A stretch of 5,756 nt of DNA, from the NCBI GenBank assembly GCA_029251065.1, contig JAQXEB010000214.1:1-5756 (forward strand), in the 5' to 3' direction. Below the pieces are notes generated by a model. That model saw nothing but the letters and a program-made list of their open reading frames with translations. It did no database searches and had not been told where the DNA came from. This DNA is from Luminiphilus sp. (lineage in GTDB: Bacteria > Pseudomonadota > Gammaproteobacteria > Pseudomonadales > Halieaceae). Both the position numbers and the translations under genes were made by a program. Below are positions 1-5,756 of the stretch, piece after piece (the stretch's first letter is position 1; each line of letters begins with the position of its first letter).

Positions 1-47
1 ACTGCGAGCATTTCGATGAGGCTGAAGCCTCGCTGACGTTGACTCAC
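1..47 (-). CDS. gspH: GspH minor pseudopilin, N-terminal fragment (cut by window edge)
   Basis: Only the first 15 codons and two further bases are present; the gene runs off the low-coordinate end. Reading from a GTG at 47-45, the peptide is MSQRQRGFSLIEMLA. This is a type IV prepilin leader: a short basic leader ending in Gly7, then Phe at +1 and Glu at +5 (FSLIE), the site cut and N-methylated by prepilin peptidase GspO/PilD. The GTG start is supported by an AAAGGAG ribosome binding site 9 nt upstream and by the correct leader length; no in-frame ATG precedes it. It lies 14 nt after gspG, and the gene after gspG in this operon type is gspH, a minor pseudopilin of the pseudopilus tip. The class (prepilin-like) is seen directly; the identity as GspH rather than another minor pseudopilin is inferred from gene order. 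Confidence 0.85.
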   Translation of the reverse strand, partial: MSQRQRGFSLIEMLA

Positions 48-56
48 GAACGAGCA

Positions 57-63
57 CTCCTTT
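57..63 (-). promoter_or_regulatory. Ribosome binding site of gspH, overlapping the gspG stop codon
   Basis: On the minus strand AAAGGAG (63 down to 57) sits 9 nt before the GTG start of gspH. Its first two bases are the last two of the gspG TAA stop (64-62). A ribosome ending gspG would stop directly on this site, which suggests coupled translation. The strong match to the anti-Shine-Dalgarno sequence decides the GTG start. Confidence 0.75.
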
Positions 64-496
64 ATGAGTTGTCGTCTTCACCCCAGTTACCGATGTCGGC
101 ACTCTGATCTTCGCCGCCAGGCAGTCCGTCAGCGCCCAGTGAATAGATATCAACCTCGCCGTATTCGCCGGGTGACAAGTAAAGATACTCGCGTCCCCAA
201 GGGTCTAACGGCGCATCAGGCAAGTAGCCGCCTTTCTTGAAATTACGGGGCTCGGGTTCAAGAGTCGACGCGTCAACAAGGGCGACCAACCCTTGCTCCG
301 TTGTTGGGTAGACGTAATTGTCGAGGCGGTAGATCTTGAGCGCAGTTTCGATCGACTTAAAATCCGCCTGTACTTTTTGAATCCGGGCATCGTCCGCACT
401 GTTTAAGACCGTTGGCGCCACAACACTGATCAACAAGCCCATGATCACCAGAACCACGAGAATTTCGATCAAGCTAAATCCATTCTGCTTCTTCAC
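62..496 (-). CDS. gspG: GspG, type II secretion major pseudopilin
   Basis: Main subunit of the periplasmic pseudopilus that drives substrate through the secretin. The 144-residue precursor has the usual family length. The leader MKKQNG is followed by FSLIEILVV, so prepilin peptidase should cut after Gly6 and methylate Phe7; Glu11 is the conserved Glu+5. A hydrophobic helix spans about residues 7-29. Family hallmarks follow: KIYRLDN (54-60), YPTTEQGL (63-70), GGYLP (89-93), DPWG (98-101), SPG (108-110), VDIYSLGADG (115-124) and DIGNW (134-138). The last two frame the calcium-binding loop; by comparison with PulG, Asp123 and Asp134 are likely ligands (inference). The C-terminus is acidic (GEDDNS). 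The start is GTG (496-494), which gives the right leader length and has a GAGG site 7 nt upstream inside the end of gspF. It starts 4 nt after the gspF stop. Identity is very secure. Confidence 0.97.
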   Translation of the reverse strand: MKKQNGFSLIEILVVLVIMGLLISVVAPTVLNSADDARIQKVQADFKSIETALKIYRLDNYVYPTTEQGLVALVDASTLEPEPRNFKKGGYLPDAPLDPWGREYLYLSPGEYGEVDIYSLGADGLPGGEDQSADIGNWGEDDNS

Positions 497-500
497 TTTG

Positions 501-1733
501 CTACCTCACCATCGTGTTCAAATCGAATATAGGCAATAGAATTGCCATCACTATTGTCAGTACTAGCCCACCCATAAACACCACCATGATGGGCTCAAAT
601 AACGCCATAACCGTGCCTAAAGTGGCCTCTAGCTCACGCTCTTGGTTCGCGGCAGATCGCTCAAGCATGGACTCTAATTCACCACTCGTCTCGCCGGATG
701 CCACCATGTGGACCATCATTGGAGGAAAGTAGTCTTCCTGTGACAGCGCCCGATTTAAGCTTGATCCCTCTTGGACTTTACTCGCAACCTCTTGGCTTGA
801 GGCACGCAACACCAAATTATTCATGACCGCGCCTGCAATTTTAAGCGCGTCCAGTAATGGCACGCCTGACGCCATAAGAATGCTTAACGTCGAGGAGAAG
901 CGCGAAGTATCCATACCGATTAAAACGCGTCGAATTCCAGGGACTCGCAGCAGCGCTGCGTCAGAGACCTTTTTATAGATGGGGTTTTTCAACAACCGTT
1001 GTATGACAACCACCAAAATCAGAAGACCCACCATGAGCAGCGCGCCGTAATTCGTCAGAAAATCACTGGTAGCGATGAGGGCAACCGTTAACGGGGGTAA
1101 CTCAGTTTTAGTTTGCGCAAAAATACCCACCATCTCTGGAACCACAAACACCATTAACGCTGCCACCACCGCAATGGCTACGCCAATTAAAACAAAGGGG
1201 TAGATCAGCGCCATCTGGAGTTTCTGCGCCGTATGTTGTCGATTTTCTGTGTAATCCGCCAGTTGCTCAAGCACTGGGCCAAGTTGCCCAGCCTGCTCAC
1301 CGGCGGTCACCATCGCACGGTACATGTCACCAAACGTCTGCGGGAACTGCCCCATGGCGTGCGCCAGAGTGTGTCCCTCGGCGACCTTAGAACGAACCTG
1401 CAGTAACAGTGCCTTTGTTGATGCCCTGCGCGTTTGTTCAGCGGCCGCTTGAAGGCACTCATCCAGCGGTAGCGCCGACGCCACTAGGGTGGATAATTGT
1501 CGGGTCACCAAGGCGAGTTCGCTGGCACTCAGCCGGGGCGCAAACCACCCTCGTTTTGCACCAGAGTCTGCACGTGTGCCGTTGGCTGCGCGTCGCCCCG
1601 CTGAGGTCACCTCAATGGGACGAAGGCTCTTGGTTCTAAGCTGTGCGCGGATTTGCCGTTCAGAGTCGCCCTCAAGAACCCCTTTAATCAGTTTTCCGTC
1701 GGAGTCGAGTGCCCTGTATTTGTAAGCCGCCAT
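501..1733 (-). CDS. gspF: GspF, type II secretion inner-membrane platform protein
   Basis: Polytopic inner-membrane protein that, with GspC, GspL and GspM, forms the platform through which the GspE ATPase acts on pseudopilin assembly. It has 410 residues, close to the usual 400-410. The N-terminus MAAYKYRALD and the PIEV segment near 39-42 are typical of GspF. A short polar linker (about 46-68) leads to two homologous cytoplasmic domains, about 70-175 and 272-375. Both carry the repeated signature: AGEQAGQLGPVLEQLADY (144-161) and SGETSGELESMLERSA (346-361). Three hydrophobic segments are visible at about 172-200, 227-247 and 374-404, matching the three-helix topology; the conserved Pro of YPF (178-180) and EPI (380-382) are in the first and last. 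Start ATG 1733-1731 is one base after the gspE stop. The preceding Shine-Dalgarno match is weak, so translation probably depends on coupling to gspE. Intact. Confidence 0.97.
   Translation of the reverse strand: MAAYKYRALDSDGKLIKGVLEGDSERQIRAQLRTKSLRPIEVTSAGRRAANGTRADSGAKRGWFAPRLSASELALVTRQLSTLVASALPLDECLQAAAEQTRRASTKALLLQVRSKVAEGHTLAHAMGQFPQTFGDMYRAMVTAGEQAGQLGPVLEQLADYTENRQHTAQKLQMALIYPFVLIGVAIAVVAALMVFVVPEMVGIFAQTKTELPPLTVALIATSDFLTNYGALLMVGLLILVVVIQRLLKNPIYKKVSDAALLRVPGIRRVLIGMDTSRFSSTLSILMASGVPLLDALKIAGAVMNNLVLRASSQEVASKVQEGSSLNRALSQEDYFPPMMVHMVASGETSGELESMLERSAANQERELEATLGTVMALFEPIMVVFMGGLVLTIVMAILLPIFDLNTMVR
504..510 (-). promoter_or_regulatory. Ribosome binding site of gspG, inside the gspF 3' end
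   Basis: GGTGAGG (510 down to 504) lies 7 nt before the GTG start of gspG and is formed by the Val-Arg codons at the end of gspF plus the G of the preceding Met codon. The site is therefore translated as gspF, fitting translational coupling of the two genes. It supports GTG 496-494 as the start. Confidence 0.6.
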
Positions 1734-1734
1734 G

Positions 1735-3279
1735 CTATGTCACCGAGGTAACGCGAAGGACCTCTTCAAGCGTTGTTTCGCCGCCCAAAATTCGTCGTTG
1801 ACCATCGACCTGAATACCGGGGTAATTCTTGCGTGCCACCGACAACATCGCTTGCTCACCCTGACCCTCGTGGATCGCAGTTCGAAGGGTCTCATCGACC
1901 TCGATAAGCTCATAAATACCCGTTCGTCCACGATATCCCGTCATGTTGCACTTGGCGCAACCCTTAGCGTGATAAATCTGGACCGGTTCGTCTCCCGTTA
2001 TTCCGAGCAATTCTCGCTCACGGCCACTGGCCTCGGCCGGCTCTCGACAGTCCATGCAAAGGAGTCGCACGAGCCTCTGAGCCATCACACCGACCAGGCT
2101 CGACGAGAGTAAAAACGGTTCCACTCCCATGTCTTGCAACCGGGTCACAGCACCAATCGCCGTATTAGTGTGCAGCGTAGACAGCACAAGGTGACCCGTC
2201 AGAGAGGCCTGTACTGCGATCTCGGCGGTTTCCAAGTCTCGAATTTCTCCCACCATCACCACGTCGGGATCCTGACGCAAAATCGCGCGCAGTCCCCGGG
2301 CAAATGTCATATCCACCTTAGGATTGACCTGTGTCTGTCCCACACCCGGCAACATGTACTCCACCGGGTCTTCGATCGTTAGGATGTTGCGAGAAGTTTG
2401 GTTGATGCTTGATAGGCCTGCATACAAAGTAGTGGTCTTTCCCGAGCCTGTAGGTCCCGTGACCAAGATAATGCCGTGGGGTCTGGCAAGCGCGGTTCGA
2501 TAGCCTTCATGCACTTGCTGATTCATCTTAAGCTGCGTTAACTCGAGCTGACCCGCTTGCTTGTCCAGCAATCGAAGCACGACGCGCTCGCCGTGCGCAG
2601 AGGGAATTGTCGACATTCGAATATCGATCGCGTGACCTGCAATGCGGACCGATATGCGGCCATCCTGCGGTATGCGCTTCTCCGCAATGTCGAGTTTGGC
2701 CATTACTTTAAGTCGTGAGACCAGCAATGGGGCCAACATCCGCTTGGGTGACAAGACCTCGGCGAGAACGCCATCGATCCGGTAACGCACCGACAGTCGG
2801 TCCTCAAACGTCTCTATGTGTATGTCTGACGCCTGCTCTTTCACTGCCTGAGACAGTATCGCATTGATGAGTCGGATAATGGGCGCGTCATCCTCCGCGT
2901 CCATCAAGTCACCCAGGTCAGGAATCTCATCCACGAGCCGCGCCAAATCGACGTCGGTGGAAAGATCCTCCGCCATTTGCGCCGCCTGATTTTGATTGCG
3001 CTGATAGGCGCCGCTCAAGCGAAGCTGGAACGTCGCCTCATCAACTTGCTCAAGCTTAAAATTTGCGCCTGATGTGCGTCTGACTTCAAGCAGTGTGTTG
3101 GTGTCGATAGGACCTACATGACTCAACACCAGACCGTTGTCAGCGTCTTCAAGCACGACCTGGTGCGCTTTGGAGAAACCAAACGGCAGAATCCCTCTTC
3201 GGGGTTCTGCGATTAACGGCACTTCGCCCTCGACTGATAGAGACGCATCGATACTCATAGTTTCAGGAATGATACTCAC
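1735..3279 (-). CDS. gspE: GspE, type II secretion cytoplasmic ATPase
   Basis: Hexameric secretion ATPase on the cytoplasmic face, anchored by GspL, powering pseudopilus growth. The 514 residues hold an N1E-type domain (about 28-92, LPFGF at 31-35), an N2E/PAS-like domain (about 130-245, with SDIHIE 151-156 and RIPQDGR 202-208) and the RecA-like ATPase domain. Motifs seen: Walker A GPTGSGKT (275-282, Lys281), Asp box TIEDPVEY (301-308), Walker B DPDVVMVGEIRD (337-348, Glu345) and His box TGHLVLSTLHTN (361-372). The C-terminal zinc domain has two CxxC pairs, Cys408/411 and Cys441/444. That tetracysteine element with the GspE-type end TLEEVLRVT (503-511) separates GspE from the retraction ATPase PilT. 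Start is GTG (3279-3277), overlapping the gspD stop as GTGA, with GAGGAG 11 nt upstream. An in-frame ATG at codon 8 (3258-3256) has no ribosome binding site and is less likely. All catalytic motifs are intact. Confidence 0.98.
   Translation of the reverse strand: MSIIPETMSIDASLSVEGEVPLIAEPRRGILPFGFSKAHQVVLEDADNGLVLSHVGPIDTNTLLEVRRTSGANFKLEQVDEATFQLRLSGAYQRNQNQAAQMAEDLSTDVDLARLVDEIPDLGDLMDAEDDAPIIRLINAILSQAVKEQASDIHIETFEDRLSVRYRIDGVLAEVLSPKRMLAPLLVSRLKVMAKLDIAEKRIPQDGRISVRIAGHAIDIRMSTIPSAHGERVVLRLLDKQAGQLELTQLKMNQQVHEGYRTALARPHGIILVTGPTGSGKTTTLYAGLSSINQTSRNILTIEDPVEYMLPGVGQTQVNPKVDMTFARGLRAILRQDPDVVMVGEIRDLETAEIAVQASLTGHLVLSTLHTNTAIGAVTRLQDMGVEPFLLSSSLVGVMAQRLVRLLCMDCREPAEASGRERELLGITGDEPVQIYHAKGCAKCNMTGYRGRTGIYELIEVDETLRTAIHEGQGEQAMLSVARKNYPGIQVDGQRRILGGETTLEEVLRVTSVT
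1740..1744 (-). promoter_or_regulatory. Weak ribosome binding site of gspF, inside the gspE 3' end
   Basis: GGTGA (1744 down to 1740) lies 6 nt before the gspF ATG and within the last codons of gspE. It is the only Shine-Dalgarno-like stretch near this start. With a single base between the gspE TAG and the gspF ATG, reinitiation by ribosomes finishing gspE is likely (inference). Confidence 0.4.
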
Positions 3280-5279
3280 TGATCGATCGGCTCCTCGGCC
3301 ACTTCAGGGAGAGAACGCACGCGATCCTCCCACGTCGGGAGTACGGGCATCACATTGTCATCAAGGAACATCAGACCCTGATCTCGGCGCTGGCGTTGTT
3401 GATCGCGAATGTATCGATACTTTTCAGCCGTCGCACCCGCAAGGTCTTCATCGTCACGAATAATCGTGGAACGGATAAAGACGAGTAAGTTCGACTTCGT
3501 CACAGAAACGACGTCGTTTCTGAATAATCTTCCAATCACAGGAATACCCGAGAGCACCGGTACACCCTGTCGCGAGTCTTGTATGTCGTCTTTAACCAGC
3601 CCCCCTAAAACGACGATATCGCCGTCTTGCGCCATCACCTTCGTTTCGATTTTACGCTCGTTGGTAATGACGTCTGACGCCGAGAGCACCTGCTGCGAAA
3701 TACTGGAGACCTCTTGGACGATGTCCATCACCACCGAGTCGCCTTCGTTGATTTGTGGTGTGACTCGGAGCGTCACACCCACGTTTTCACGCTGAATGGT
3801 TTGAAAGGGATTGGCCACACCGTTTGAAGAGCCGGTGTTGGTGTAACTGCCGGTCACAAAGGGGACTTGCTGCCCCACCGTGATGAAGGCCTCTTCGTTG
3901 TCCAAGGCAATGACACTGGGTGTCGAGAGAATATTGGCATTGCCCTGCGACTGGAGTGCGTTGAGGATCGTTGTCATTGTTAGACCCTCATCAACAACAC
4001 CCCAACCGAAGGTCGAGCCCGGGACTTGCGCAAGTGCGCCTGCCAAATCGCGAACGCCAATGTCGGTAGAGGCGCTGTCCTCCGGAAGAAGGGCCTGCGC
4101 AATACCCGCGTTACGCGCTTGCTGCGCGGAACTCGTACTGATGCTGCTCCCGTACACACCCGAATCATTGGCGAAAAGCCACTGCAGTCCAAGCTCCCGC
4201 CCCTCAACAATCTCCATCTCGACGATAATGGCCTCGACGAGCACCTGCGCGCGACGAATATCGAGTCGGGCAATCACCGACTCGAGCGCGGCCATTTCGT
4301 CTGTATCGGCGGTCATAATAAGACTGTTGGTCGCAGCATCAGCTTCAATCGTTGACTTCGCCGCATTTGCGGAACGGCTTTGGCCGCGACTTTCGTCGTC
4401 AAGCCGCGCCAGATTCTGCATGACCCGCGTCAGCACTTCAGCGACTTCTGTTGCATCCGCGTATTCGAGGTACATAACACGCACATTACCGCTTTGTTCG
4501 AGGGGAATATCGAGGTAATCGATCAAACCATTGATACGCTCAATGCTCACCTCGTCGGCCGTCACAATTACGCTATTAGTCCGCTTGTCGGCAACCAGTG
4601 TCGCTTCATCATTGGCATCAGCACCCTCGCCTGCCCGAGACTTCTCAAGCGCCTTCAACATCTCAACCACGTCAGTGGCAACGCCGTAGCGAAGTTGAAT
4701 AATTTCGGTCTCTTTAACCGCAGACTCATCCATGCGGTCAATAATCTCGGAGATGCGATTAATGTTGGCACGAACATCAGAGATGATAATGGCGTTACTG
4801 GGTGCATAAGCGGCCATGTGTGCCTGCTGCGGTACAAGTGGTCTGAGTACTGGTATGAGCTTGGCCGCCGACACATTTTCAAGCCGAATCACCTGTGTCA
4901 CGTATTCGTCGTTAATGATCGACGTACCCGAGATCACATCGACTGGCGCCGATCGCGCGTTCTTATTGGGAATGACGCGCACCACGCCCCCACTGCGGAC
5001 CGCGGTGTAGCCGTGGACGTCTAAGATCGATAAAAATAAGTCATAAAGCTCCGCTTTTGAGACAGGCTTGCTGGAGACCACCTTCACTTTCCCTTTCACA
5101 GAGGGGTCAATCACAATGGTGGCGCCGGTAACGTCCGAGACAAACTCAATAAACTCTTGAATATCGGTGTCTTTCAAATTGACCGTAAAGTCCTGAGCAA
5201 AGGAAGGGCCAGAGAGCAGCACGACACTCATTGAGAGTGTGAGGGCGAGTTCTTTTGCCTTGCCGAACATTGCGCGCAT
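3276..5279 (-). CDS. gspD: GspD, type II secretion outer-membrane secretin
   Basis: Forms the multimeric gated channel through which folded exoproteins leave the periplasm. It has 667 residues, usual for GspD. A Sec signal peptide spans 1-29 (basic start, hydrophobic core about 11-23, likely cut SFA/QD); there is no lipobox. The periplasmic domains follow: N0 about 30-105 (FTVNLKDTDIQEFI, IDPSVKGKV), then three KH-like repeats N1 about 125-185, N2 about 190-258 and N3 about 264-340, with the repeated NSxIxTAD-type strands (235-242, 318-325). N3 holds a polar loop at about 293-310. The secretin core is about 345-608: VEAIIVE (348-354), LSTPSVIALDN (451-461), VGQQVPF (468-474), TPQINEGD (507-514), VVLGGL (556-561) and the hallmark VPVLSGIPVIGRLF (573-586). 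A tail of about 59 residues (609-667) is in the S-domain position. Start ATG 5279-5277 has TAGGAG 11 nt upstream; ATG at codon 4 is possible but further from it. Its end overlaps gspE by 4 nt. Confidence 0.98.
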   Translation of the reverse strand: MRAMFGKAKELALTLSMSVVLLSGPSFAQDFTVNLKDTDIQEFIEFVSDVTGATIVIDPSVKGKVKVVSSKPVSKAELYDLFLSILDVHGYTAVRSGGVVRVIPNKNARSAPVDVISGTSIINDEYVTQVIRLENVSAAKLIPVLRPLVPQQAHMAAYAPSNAIIISDVRANINRISEIIDRMDESAVKETEIIQLRYGVATDVVEMLKALEKSRAGEGADANDEATLVADKRTNSVIVTADEVSIERINGLIDYLDIPLEQSGNVRVMYLEYADATEVAEVLTRVMQNLARLDDESRGQSRSANAAKSTIEADAATNSLIMTADTDEMAALESVIARLDIRRAQVLVEAIIVEMEIVEGRELGLQWLFANDSGVYGSSISTSSAQQARNAGIAQALLPEDSASTDIGVRDLAGALAQVPGSTFGWGVVDEGLTMTTILNALQSQGNANILSTPSVIALDNEEAFITVGQQVPFVTGSYTNTGSSNGVANPFQTIQRENVGVTLRVTPQINEGDSVVMDIVQEVSSISQQVLSASDVITNERKIETKVMAQDGDIVVLGGLVKDDIQDSRQGVPVLSGIPVIGRLFRNDVVSVTKSNLLVFIRSTIIRDDEDLAGATAEKYRYIRDQQRQRRDQGLMFLDDNVMPVLPTWEDRVRSLPEVAEEPIDQ
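3291..3296 (-). promoter_or_regulatory. Ribosome binding site of gspE, inside the gspD 3' end
   Basis: GAGGAG (3296 down to 3291) is encoded by Glu-Glu codons at the end of gspD and sits 11 nt before the GTG of gspE, slightly long but acceptable. The alternative ATG at 3258-3256 is preceded by CCTGAAACT, with no Shine-Dalgarno match, so this site favours the GTG start. Confidence 0.6.
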
Positions 5280-5290
5280 GATGGGGTTTA

Positions 5291-5296
5291 CTCCTA
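5291..5296 (-). promoter_or_regulatory. Ribosome binding site of gspD containing the gspC stop codon
   Basis: TAGGAG (5296 down to 5291) sits 11 nt before the gspD ATG at 5279-5277. Its first three bases are the gspC stop codon itself. From the second in-frame ATG (5270-5268) the spacing would be 20 nt, so the first ATG is preferred. The arrangement suggests that termination of gspC and initiation of gspD are linked. Confidence 0.65.
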
Positions 5297-5756
5297 CTGG
5301 ATGTTACTCAGGCTTACGTTAATTGATACAGGCGAGCCTTTTCGATCAATATCAAAGGTCGCATCAGTTGCGTCTCGCATCAATTGATACAAACGCAATG
5401 TGTTGGAGGGATCACTGAGCGCATAGCCGTTCACGGCCGTCACAATATCACCTGCCTCAAAACCCAAGGCTGTAAACTGAGCTGCGTCGCGACCCGGGGA
5501 GACTTTATAGCCCTTCAAGCTCCCGTCCGCCTGCACAGCACTGATCGACACCAAGCCTGCAAGCGACTGAGGGTCACTGTAGAGTTGATCCCGATAATTG
5601 GCGGCAAGGCGCCCACGCTCCTGGCGGGTAGCCGGCACATCCGGGTCTTCTTTCTGCATCTTCGTGTCGGACAACGTGGCCCTCGATTGAGACTGCACGA
5701 TACCGACGATACCGTTGTCATCAAACAAGGTGATGAGCTCGTAAGTTCCGTTATTG
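5294..5756 (-). CDS. gspC: GspC, type II secretion connector protein, C-terminal part (5' end off window)
   Basis: Bitopic inner-membrane protein linking the inner-membrane platform to the secretin and taking part in substrate recognition. The frame is open to the window edge, and 153 residues before the TAG are visible; the cytoplasmic N-terminus and transmembrane helix are missing. The TTG at 5728-5726 is an internal leucine codon, not a start, since coding continues upstream (NNGTYELIT). Visible residues 1-25 look like the end of the homology region (HR) that binds GspD N0. A polar linker follows (about 26-60). Residues about 64-150 match the GspC PDZ domain: LKGYKVSPGRD (80-90), FTALGFEAGDIVTAVNGYAL (94-113), DP (115-116) and IDRKG (136-140). 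GYxVxPGRD and the GDxVxxVNG strand are characteristic. It directly precedes gspD by 14 nt, the standard gene order. A PDZ rather than a coiled-coil C-terminus is seen, as in Klebsiella PulC and Vibrio EpsC and unlike Pseudomonas XcpP. Confidence 0.93.
   Translation of the reverse strand, partial: NNGTYELITLFDDNGIVGIVQSQSRATLSDTKMQKEDPDVPATRQERGRLAANYRDQLYSDPQSLAGLVSISAVQADGSLKGYKVSPGRDAAQFTALGFEAGDIVTAVNGYALSDPSNTLRLYQLMRDATDATFDIDRKGSPVSINVSLSNIQ

Noticed and set aside
946..960. Inverted repeat (CGCAGC / GCTGCG) that could be a hairpin
   Set aside because: It lies inside gspF, has a short stem with no T-run, and its codons give a normal GspF segment (DAALLRVPG). It is best explained as chance in coding sequence, not a terminator.
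1732..2382. Plus-strand open frames opposite gspE
   Set aside because: They are antisense to intact ATPase motifs, have no good ribosome binding sites and no recognisable protein features.
1735..3279. GspE read as a type IV pilus ATPase (PilB or PilT)
   Set aside because: The neighbours are gspD and gspF of the T2SS, the C-terminus is of GspE type (TLEEVLRVT), and GspG has the T2SS calcium-loop end rather than the disulfide loop of a pilin.
3282..3290. GATCGATC palindrome near the gspD/gspE junction as an operator
   Set aside because: It encodes the Pro-Ile-Asp end of GspD, and short palindromes of this kind are common; nothing else suggests a regulator site inside the operon.
3880..5024. 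Long plus-strand open frames (212 and 214 codons) opposite gspD
   Set aside because: They lie fully antisense to a well-supported secretin gene, overlap each other, and their translations are low-complexity Ser/Ala/Arg or His/Asn/Arg-rich without recognisable domains. They are shadows of the gspD codon pattern.
5294..5728. Reading the gspC frame as a complete 144-residue gene starting at 5728
   Set aside because: The codon there is TTG within an open frame that continues upstream to the edge with GspC-like sequence (NNGTYELIT). It is a truncated gene, not a short one.
1..5756. A novel defence, mobile or biosynthetic system
   Set aside because: Every part of the window is accounted for by intact gspC-H genes with gaps of at most 14 nt. 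There are no repeats, integrases, CRISPR arrays, RNA genes or unexplained spaces.

Overview
The window is a continuous internal piece of a type II secretion system (general secretory pathway, T2SS) operon. All genes lie on the minus strand, so transcription runs from high to low coordinates. In that direction the order is gspC (5' end off the window), gspD, gspE, gspF, gspG and gspH (only its first 15 codons are in the window). This is the canonical gspC-D-E-F-G-H order of Gammaproteobacteria. Base composition is moderate, and the proteins resemble gammaproteobacterial T2SS components throughout. A marine gammaproteobacterium (for example an OM60/NOR5-like lineage) is plausible, but that is an impression and not something the window proves.

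Layout, in transcription order: 5756-5294 gspC, inner-membrane connector, C-terminal part only. 5279-3276 gspD, outer-membrane secretin. 3279-1735 gspE, cytoplasmic ATPase. 1733-501 gspF, inner-membrane platform protein. 496-62 gspG, major pseudopilin. 47-1 gspH, minor pseudopilin, N-terminus only. Gaps are 14 nt (C/D), a 4-nt overlap (D/E), 1 nt (E/F), 4 nt (F/G) and 14 nt (G/H). No stretch without a gene is longer than 14 nt, and I see no promoter, terminator, RNA gene, mobile element or repeat array. The genes are almost certainly one co-transcribed and translationally coupled unit.

How they work together (family knowledge): folded exoproteins in the periplasm are recruited by GspC and the periplasmic N domains of GspD. 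The GspE hexamer hydrolyses ATP on the cytoplasmic face and, through the GspF platform and GspL/GspM (not in the window), drives assembly of a GspG pseudopilus tipped by the minor pseudopilins GspH-I-J-K. The pseudopilus pushes substrate through the GspD channel. The frames are intact, and the ATPase motifs, zinc cysteines, prepilin cleavage sites and secretin motifs I looked for are present, so the system looks functional.

I looked for an undescribed system and did not find one. The points worth a second look are modest: start-codon choice, stop codons embedded in ribosome binding sites, and lineage-variable parts of the secretin.
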